64,000 bases of DNA, taken from Amorphophallus konjac (taxonomy: Eukaryota > Streptophyta > Magnoliopsida > Alismatales > Araceae). The notes under the pieces were generated by a model that saw only the letters and a program-made list of their open reading frames with translations, made no database searches and was not told the origin of the DNA. The stretch lies in contig CM040123.1 in assembly GCA_022559845.1 (NCBI GenBank), positions 318,289,933 through 318,353,932 of the forward strand, read 5' to 3'. The position numbers were made by a program, and so were the translations under genes. Every line of letters begins with the position of its first letter. The stretch's first letter is position 1. This document shows positions 56,350 through 64,000 of this stretch, piece by piece.

Positions 56350-59300
56350 TTTTTTAACTGATCATTTTCCAAATAAGGTTTCAATCTTTGACCATTCACA
56401 GTGAAAATGTGACCATTTTTAGGATTAAAAATTTTGATAGCACCATGGTCAAAAGCCTTAACAACCACAAACTGTCCATCCCATCAAGATTTTAACTTAC
56501 CGGGGAACAAGTGTAGTCTTGAGTTAAAAAGCCAAACCTTTTGATTAACCAAAAAAGTTTTCTTATGAATATGCTTATCGTGAAATGCCTTAGTTTTAGC
56601 TTTGTAAATCTTTGAATTTTCGTAGGCTTCATTACGTAATTCCTCCAGTTCATTGAGTTGCAGAGCTCTTTGGGACCCAGCTTAAGTAAGATCAAAATTG
56701 ACTTGTTTAATGGCCTAATATGCTCTATGTTCCAGCTCTACAGGTAAGTGACAGGCTTTTCCAAAAATGAGGCGGTATGGGGACATGCCAATGGGAGTCT
56801 TAAATGCAGTTCTATAGGCCCATAATGCATCGTCTAGTCTCTTGGACCAGTCTTTCCTATTCGACCTAACTATTTTATGTAAAATTTTCTTAATCTCCCT
56901 ATTAGACACTTCAACCTGGCCACTAGTTTGGGGGTGATAGGGGGTAGAAAGCCTATGAGTGATGTCATATTTACGAAGCAAAGCTCGGAATTGAAAGTTT
57001 GTGAAGTAAGAACCCCCATCACTAATCATAGCTCTAGGATAACCAAATCTAGAAAATATGTTCTTCTTTACAAATTTCATCACCACTTTGTGATCATTAG
57101 TCCTAGTGGCAACAGCTTCAATCCATTTCGAAACATAGTCCACCGCCACCAAAATGTATTCATTGTCAAATGAAGGTGGAAATGGTCCCATAAAGTATAT
57201 TCCCCAAACATCAAAGATTTCAACTACCAGAATGGGACTGAGCGGCATCATATCTCTTTTTGAATTATTACCCACAGTTTGACACCTTAAACAAGTTTTT
57301 AAAAATTCATAAGCATCCTTAAACAATGTAGGCCAATATAATCTACTTTGTAATACTTTAGCCGCTGTCTTCTTTCCAGAAAAGTGTCCCCCACAAGCGA
57401 GATTATGACAGAAGTTCAAAACAGATTGTTGCTTCTCCTCAGGGACACATCTTCTTATTATTTGATCTGGACTCATGTGAAACAACTCTGGGTCCTCTCA
57501 AAAGTAGTACTTAACCTTCAAAAAGAATCGATCCTTCTCCTGCCTAGACCACCCTCCCGCAATCTGTCCTACCGCTAGGTAATTAACTATGTGAGCGTAC
57601 CAGGGGGTTGAGGTGTGAGAGATGGAAATAATTTGCTCATCGGGGAAGGAATCAGACATAGGAGCACTTTTAGGAATCACAATCCTAGACAAATGATCAG
57701 AAACAACATTCTCTAACCTCTTATTGTCTCTGATTTCCAAATAAAAATCTTGTAGCAACAAAATCCACCGAATGAGACGGGGTTTGGCTTCCTTCTTGGA
57801 TAGCAATTATTTCAAAGCCGAGTGATCGGAATAAATAATGACTTTATCCCCTAACAGATATGATCGAAATTTCTCAAGGGTGAAAACAATAGCAAGCAAT
57901 TCTTTCTCTATGGTGGTATAGTTCAATTGTGCATCGGCGAGGGTGCGGATCACATAATAGATCACCACGGGCTTCTTATCGACTCTCTGGCCCAAGACAG
58001 CTCCAACAGCGTAGTCTGAAGCATCACACATGATCTCAAAAGGGAGCGACCAATTTGGAGATTGAAGAATTGGAGCTTGAGTTAAAGCCACTTTTAAAGA
58101 ATTGAATGCCTCTAAACATGAATCATTAAAGTTAAAGGGAGTGTCCTTGGCTAGCAATTGTGTTAGAGGATGAGCAATGGTGGAAAAGTTTTGGATGAAT
58201 CTGTGATAGAATCCAGCATGGCCAAGAAAAGATCGAATCTGTTTGACATAAGAAGGAGGAGGAAGATTGGAAATCAAATCAACATTGGCTTTATCAACCT
58301 CTATTCCTCTCTCTGAAATAACATGGCCTAAAAATATTTCTTCTCTTACCATAAAATGGCTTTTCTCCCAACTCAACACGAGATTTGAATCAATGCACCT
58401 TTTTAACACCTGAGTTAAATTCTCCAAGCAACTTTCAAAGGAATCACCAAACACAGAAAAGTCATCCATAAACACTTCCAAACATTCTCCCACCATTTCA
58501 AAAAATATCAACATCATGCATCGATGGAAGGTGGCGGGGGCGTTACACAGCCCAAATGGCATTCTTCTAAAAGCAAATGTGCCATAAGGGCACGTGAACG
58601 TTGTCTTCTCTTGATCTTCCGGGTAAATAGCAACTTGATTATACCCGGAGTAGCCATCCAAAAAGTAAAAATACTTTTGTCCAGCCAGTTTCTCCAAAAT
58701 TTGATCTACAAACGAAAGTGGAAAATGATCTTTCTTTGTAACTGAATTTAATTTTCTGTAGTCAATACATATTCTCCACCCCGTTTGCAATCGCTTGGAC
58801 ACTTCTTCTCCTTTCTCATTTGTTACAACTGTCAGCCTTGACTTCTTGGGCACAACTTGAGTTGGGCTGACCCACTTATCAGAAATGGGATATATGATCA
58901 CAGTATCCATCCAACCATTTAACTACCTCCTTCTTGAGCACCTCCTTCATATTGGGATTCAGTCGGCGCTGCATCTCTCTGCTCGGGTTGGCATTGTCCT
59001 CCAAGTAAATGTAATGCATATACACATCCGGACTAATACCCTTCAAATCTGCCACTGACCAACCTATTGCCCCCTTGTGCTCCTGAAGGACGTCTAGGAG
59101 TTGGGATCCCTGAGCAGCAGTGAGGTTGGAAGCAATGATTACGGGCAGAGTTTGGTCAGGACCTAGATAAGCATACTTCAAAGGATCCGACAGAGGCTTC
59201 AATTCTAGAATGGGCGGCTGATCCAAAGATGGAAGAATCGGTTCGGCTTGCAATGGAGGAAGTGGCTTTATCCTAGAGTAGGGTGCGAAATAGAATAGAG

Positions 59301-59851
59301 AATCCTACATCATGCTACCCTCCTCTAAACATTCCTCTTTAACTTTCAGACTTTCTTCAATCAATTCCTCAATGACATCAATGACGTTACATTCCTCCTC
59401 ATGGTCCGGGTGCTGGGATGCCTTGAACACATTTAAAGAAATCTTCTCACCTCCAAATGATATGCCCATCATTCCCGTGGCACAGTTTATGTTGGCCTTT
59501 GCCATAGCTAAAAACGGACATCCCAAAATAATAGGCGTGTGTTTTAGTTCCTGAGACGAGGCCATATCCAAAATAAGGAAATCTATTGGGAAATAACATT
59601 CATGCACTTTCACAATCACATCTTCCAATAGACCCCTCAGATTTTTCACGGACCGATCCACTGGTAGAAGAATTATAGACGTGGGCTTCAACTCTCCCAG
59701 ATCAAATTGCTCATATATAAAGGTGGGCAACAAATTACACTGGCTCCAAGGTCCAATAATGCTTTATCAAATGTAACTCCACCTATATCACATGAAATTA
59801 GAGGAGCTCTGGGGTCCTTTAACTTCTTAGGTAAATGGTTCATCATGACAG
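56350..59851 (-). pseudogene. pol: Athila pol: protease, RT, RNase H, integrase, broken
   Basis: Starts with protease (GGVTFDKALLDLGAS near 59740, one base missing just after). TAG at 59305-59307, then RT after a frameshift near 58900 (GWRICIDYRKLNSVTKKDHF, FMDDFSVFGDSFE about 58460). RNase H keeps CDASDYAVGAVLG and YSDHSALK but is stopped by TAA 57807-57809, then TGA 57498-57500. Integrase (57485-56715) keeps the HHCC finger and two catalytic residues ([16 protein letters not shown]), but the first Asp is Tyr (WGIYFMGPF, codon 57197-57195). TAG at 56715-56717 and further stops occur in the tail, which fades out by about 56350 (FTVNGQRLKPYLEN). Clearly inactive. Confidence 0.9.
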
Positions 59852-59994
59852 TGTTGTGTCCCTATGTTTTGATGCTGTCAAAAACTCTAGTCATGTATAC
59901 TCTTTAATATGATCAATCAATGTGGTTTGTTGATAAAGAATCATGCATATGCTCTCATGACTTTGTTTGTGTTGATGAGGTGTTCAAGTTGCAC

Positions 59995-61075
59995 AAAGTA
60001 CAGGTTGAAAGCCAGTTAAAATTAGAAGTCAATGCACTGTCAACAAGAAAAGTCAACATGGTCAATGAAGTCAATGCACAGCCAATAAGAACTGTCAATA
60101 GTCTTGGTTGGCGAGACAAAGTCCAAGACAGTGCAAGCGAACAAAGGTCGATGCTAGTCCTGTTGTCAAAAGAACTAAGGTCGATGCTTGTTTAGTGCCA
60201 GAGCAACTAAGGTTGACGCTAGTCCTGTTGCCAGAAGAACTAAGGTCGATGCTTGTTCAGTGTCAGAGAAACTAAGGTCGATGCTACCTTAGTTGTTTAT
60301 GAGAAAGGTCTATGTACATCTCTAATGCAAGTCGATGCTAGTTAACAGGGGACTGATGAAGGTCGATGCACATGTACTTACAAGGTTAGTGCATCTTTTG
60401 GCATTTGGCTTACAAGGTCGGTGCACCTTGACTCATTCAGTAAACAAGGTCAGGGCACCTTTGGTCCGTCAGTGAAGAAGGTCGATGCACATCCTTCCAA
60501 CCCAGAACAAGGTCGATGCACCTTTGGTTCCTCAGCGAAGGAAGGTCGGTGCACATTTTTGTCTGCATGGGACAAAGGTCGAAGCATATCCTAGCAATAA
60601 AGAAGGAAGGTCGATGCACCTGTGTGATTTCAAGAAAAGAGGTCGGTGCACGTTTGATCAACTTCAAAAGGAAGGTCAGTGCACATTGGTCAACTCTGAA
60701 GAGAGGTCGGTGCACATTTAAGCAACCTCAAAAGAAGGTCGATGCACATTTCCTTTATGCATGTAGAAGGTCTGCGCATGCTTCTAGGTCTGAGCACATT
60801 CTATGAGCGTTGTGTTACAAGGTCGATGCATGTGCCCTTCCTAGTCATGCAGATGAAGTGTTTGATGCCGACAAGGTCGATGCACATCAACACTACAAGA
60901 TCCACAAGTCGGTGCACATCAGCATTCTTCGATCTTGAAGGTCAGTGTATCTATGAGGTAGCTTGAAGCAGAAGATCAAAGCTCCATTTGACAAGGTCGA
61001 AGCACATATAGTGGTGAAGCACAATCAACTCAATGCACTCATTGAGATGTTCACCAAGGTCGGTGCAGCTGTTGG
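59995..61075. repeat. U3 word array AAGGTCGATGCAC
   Basis: About 30 copies of AAGGTCGATGC or AAGGTCGGTGCAC and variants, spaced about 25-60 bases, ending about 270 bases before a TATA-like box. Sequence between words is not repeated. Confidence 0.9.
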
Positions 61076-61347
61076 GATCTGAGGTCATTAAAGGAGAAGG
61101 AAAAGTGTTTGATGAAATGCCTGAGTGAACAGGTGGCAACAGCGTCACTTGAGGTAGACACGTGACTGGGCTTCAACCAACCATTACTATAGTAGGCGAG
61201 TGGCACGTGAACCCAGCTGAGCGGTAATAGGCACGTGATCCGAGGATTCCTTATCAGAAATATTCCTCCACCTCTTGCCACGTGGTCTAATAGAAGTTAA
61301 AGGGCACCAAATAATTTTATCCAAATGGGTTCCGATACTCTATTTTG

Positions 61348-61354
61348 TATAATA
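61348..61354 (+). promoter_or_regulatory. TATA-like box of the solo Sirevirus LTR
   Basis: TATAATA in TTTTGTATAATAGACCC, followed by a GA-rich leader as in the related LTR. Confidence 0.6.
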
Positions 61355-62764
61355 GACCCTCATCCTTCGAAGAAGAGTGAGGTGCAAGAAAGGAAGAAAA
61401 AGGGGTGTGCAGAAGAAAGTGTGGTCGTCTGAGAGAAGACAGAAGAGAGCCAGCAACAGAAGAAGAAAAGAGAGCCAGCAGAAGAAGAACAAAATAGAGC
61501 TAAGAGTGAAGAGTAGAGAAGAAAGAGAGTAGCCAAAGCTTCAATTTGAAATCTGCCAGTAGTTCAACTCGTGGATCAGATCCAGAGTCCATCTGCTCCT
61601 TGGAGCTACAGTTTCCTTCTATTTTTGTTTTTCTCCTTCATTTGTTTGTTTTCTCCATTCATCTTGTGGTTTTCGATTCCCTGGTTTGGGATCGAGTTTC
61701 CTCCTTTGTGTTCAGGAGAAGGGAGAGTTGGGTCTTCGGTTGTGAGTGACTGGGTGTTGGTGAGCAGTGGGTTGCTGTTCATGTCCCTTCTGTGGTAGAA
61801 GAAGAAGGGAGATTTATCTCCGGTTCCCCTCCAGTTTGGAGGAAGGGAGGATCGGTCCTCCGATTTTTGGAGTAACTGTGTGTTACTCAAGTTTCCTTCT
61901 GATTTGATCAGAAGAAGAGATGTGAGTGTTCCTCTGGGTTAAGCTGTTAGGCAACATTTGTAGCAGACTGAGTCTGCGTCTACTTTGGTAGGGAAACCTC
62001 ACTCCGGTTTGGAGTGAGGGGTGGATGTAGGCGGACTGGTGTCTGGCCGAACCACCTAAAAAAATCTGTGTGCAGTGGTTTGATCGTGCGTTTGTCCATT
62101 TCTTCTACCTCATTCACATGATCTTCTGATTGAGTGGTTATTTGCTTTATGTTTGCTATTGGTCAGTCTGAACCACATCATTTTTAATTGGCAGCCAGCC
62201 CTTCATTGATCTGCTCTTCATGCACTGAGTGTTTGTATAAGTGTCTAATAGAAACACTCTCTTAGGCTATTAAATCCTGCGAGGCATGTGATTGCTTCAT
62301 GTGATTGTTCCTTATCTCTTTCCCCCTCTCACTTATTCTTCTGATTAAGTGGCTGATTGGTTTATGTTCGCTATATGGTCATACTGTACTTCATCCTTTC
62401 AGTTTGCAGCTAGACCTTCAATGAACCATTCTTCATGCGCTAAATGTCTGTTTGAGCGTCTAATTAAAACACTCTCTTAGGCTGTCTTTGCTCACCTGCA
62501 TCTAGTCATACTACATTAGTCTGAGCTTGCTGAGTGTTAAATTGAACAGTGACTACACTTTTAATTCTGATTCAGCTTGCTGTTTAGTGTGGAGTCCATT
62601 TACACACCATGTGTTTGATACATGTTTTAAGAGAACAGTTTTTGAGTACGAGGGCTCAGGTGTCTTCTTAGATCACATTGAGTGTAGTTAAAAGTTTAAT
62701 TCCGCAATTGTTTTAACGGGAATCCATTCACCCCCCCTCTGGATTCGTGCCCTGCATTCTAACA

Positions 62765-62880
62765 GCCAGCACTGACATCTTCAGATAGGCAGATCTTCTG
62801 AGTTATCGCCTTGGGTTCCCTTTTTGGAGTACATAGCTCTTTAAGAAACTTTGCATATGCCGACTGTTCGCGCGGGTTTT
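62765..62880 (-). pseudogene. Athila gag-protease junction, right of the solo LTR
   Basis: Minus-strand frame with EQSAYAKFLKELCTPKR and ITQKICLSEDVSA, typical of the end of Athila Gag. It runs in register into the protease part at 59851 if the solo LTR and one duplication are removed. Fades near 62880. Confidence 0.7.
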
Positions 62881-62899
62881 TGTTATGCCGATTACCAGG

Positions 62900-64000
62900 G
62901 TGAAGGAAGGGATATAGCGGGGAAGGAAAATACGGGAGTTTGATATATCTCGGATATCCTCCTTACGGTTGCATGCCTCCCACGGTGGTATCAGACACTC
63001 TCCTTTCACGGAAAGTTGAAAAAGGATCGAATGGCACAGAAATATCAGGATGAGGGTTAACCGAACATGGTGCAGGCGTGCCAGTCGATTTCTCGATAAT
63101 CACTCATGGAACCAAGGGTTGACCAGGGAAGCGCCACCAGGGCGCGGCACGTGGGCTCGGGCGATCGGGTGACACGTGGAGAGAAGAGGTTCCATGGGTG
63201 CGAGTGCGTAGGCGATTGCGGGAATCGTGTACTAGACGTCTTTCCCCACCGGCCACAAGCAACCAGTGTTTATTTACATCAGATTGCATCCGAATACCTT
63301 CATTCTGAGCTGAAGAAAAGTCTGTATATAAGTCTGAAGCCATGGGTGGAGAGCTGGGGGCATTCAGCCGCTATGGGTGCGCGTTAGACTGAGGGGTGTA
63401 TTAACTAGGGTTAGGGTGTCAGGCACAGATGCCGAGTGGTGTAGGTAGGAAGCTGGCGGCTCGAATGCGGGCACTTGTATTTTACTGGCTTGATGATGAG
63501 CCACATGGGCTTTACATATGGGCCTAGAGAGCCAAAGTACAACGGGCGCAAGCCGCGGGATAATTCCGACACGTGTGTCGGTCCCCGGGTCAATGCGTGA
63601 TAAAGCGGATATCCGCGTGTTTTACAGGGACTCTTTATAGAGGAGGTGGTGTGAGTCCGACTGCCTTGGTGGCCAGAGCGGACATGGACTGGCGCCTGGT
63701 GGATGCCGGACGTGGCTCGAGGTGAGCGGTCGGGTCCGGGTCTCGGACGGCGAGTGTTGTCATGCCGGAGAGTCGAGGTCGGCCTCGAGACTATGATTCC
63801 CGAGCCAGAGGTCCGACTAGACTTGATTTGTTAATCCGAGGGGCCAACGGCCAACTGGGAGGTGAAGGGTGGGCACGCGGTTCTGTGTCGGGGCCCGGCG
63901 CGGCATTATGAAGTGCCCTTCGTCACCGTCATAAGTTAACATACACGGGCGGACGCAGGATGAGGGTGTATTTGCCGTTGGCGTAGTCATCTTACATGCG
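62900..64000. other. unassigned GC-rich sequence
   Basis: A TGGTATCAGACAC motif at about 62987 resembles a PBS on +. A TATATAAG box at about 63333 and CACGTGTGTCGG near 63570 suggest LTR-like sequence. No coding region or border is recognised. Confidence 0.35.

Larger units (their letters stand above)
59852..62764 (+). repeat. solo LTR of a Sirevirus-type element, 2913 bp
   Basis: Starts TGTTGTGTCCCTATG and ends GTGCCCTGCATTCTAACA. Flanks are GACAG (59847-59851) and GCCAG (62765-62769), one mismatch apart. It shares start, end, GA-rich leader and the GAGTGAGGGGTGGATGTAGG block with the 2657-bp LTR, but the U3 words differ. The interrupted Athila frame is open on both sides and in register, confirming the borders. 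Confidence 0.9.
53212..62880 (-). mobile_element. Athila-lineage gypsy element, decayed, minus strand
   Basis: Minus-strand order: end of gag, protease, RT, RNase H remnant, integrase, 3' noncoding region, polypurine tract, LTR. The FMDDFSVFGDSF RT motif and the TTGGGAGGTG / TGATAAGTGCTAC junction are characteristic of Athila. Multiple stops and shifts. The 5' end (gag, 5' LTR) is missing right of about 62880. Split by a Sirevirus-type solo LTR at 59852-62764. Confidence 0.88.

Noticed and set aside
59995..61075. CRISPR-like regular repeats
   Set aside because: Words are only 11-13 bases, spacing is uneven, and the array is inside a plant LTR with target duplications.

Overview
This window looks like plant nuclear heterochromatin (an angiosperm; the GC-rich coding of the left element hints at a monocot, but the species cannot be read from the sequence). 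Almost every supportable feature is an LTR retrotransposon or a piece of one. I find no convincing host gene, tRNA, rRNA or CRISPR array. Both Ty3/gypsy (Tat, chromovirus and Athila lineages) and Ty1/copia (Sirevirus-like) elements are present. Several are nested inside one another with target-site duplications (TSDs) that can be read directly.

Layout. (1) 1-8609: the 3' half of a Tat-lineage gypsy element with protease, RT, degenerate RNase H, second archaeal-type RNase H and integrase on +, an antisense gene on -, and a probable 3' LTR. (2) About 8610-42054: a second Tat-like element whose pol is cut at its 5' side by element 1. It carries two antisense plant-mobile-domain-type pseudogenes and ends in an LTR / 3'UTR / LTR tandem. 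(3) 16387-36666: a Sirevirus-like copia element with 2657-bp LTRs, TSD ATACA, a gag with five zinc knuckles and no pol. It sits inside exon 3 of the second antisense pseudogene. (4) 17215-27414: a complete minus-strand chromovirus with 2.38-kb LTRs and TSD TCAAG, inserted in the 5' LTR of (3). (5) 42818-49436: gag and LTR of another minus-strand chromovirus, its LTR split by a 3403-bp solo LTR (45887-49289, TSD TGTTT). (6) 49437-52049: 5' end of a minus-strand Tat/Ogre-type element. (7) 52050-53211: 5' end of another minus-strand gypsy element. (8) 53212-62880: a decayed minus-strand Athila element, its gag-protease region split by a 2913-bp Sirevirus-type solo LTR (59852-62764). (9) 62900-64000: no gene recognised.

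How the parts act together. The order of insertion can be read from the nesting: the Tat-like element is oldest, then the Sirevirus-like gag-only element, then the chromovirus. All coding regions except perhaps the chromovirus carry stops or frameshifts, many of the CGA-to-TGA or CAG-to-TAG type. The gag-only element could move only with pol supplied in trans.

The signal that feature lists do not explain is a set of short, family-specific 'word' arrays. Most words are dyads (inverted arms around a small loop), repeated with variable spacing and concentrated in the U3 part of LTRs upstream of a TATA box. They occur in at least six LTR families of different lineages. One word type (T[A/G]ACGG...CCGT[C/T]A) is shared between a Tat-like element and an otherwise unrelated solo LTR.
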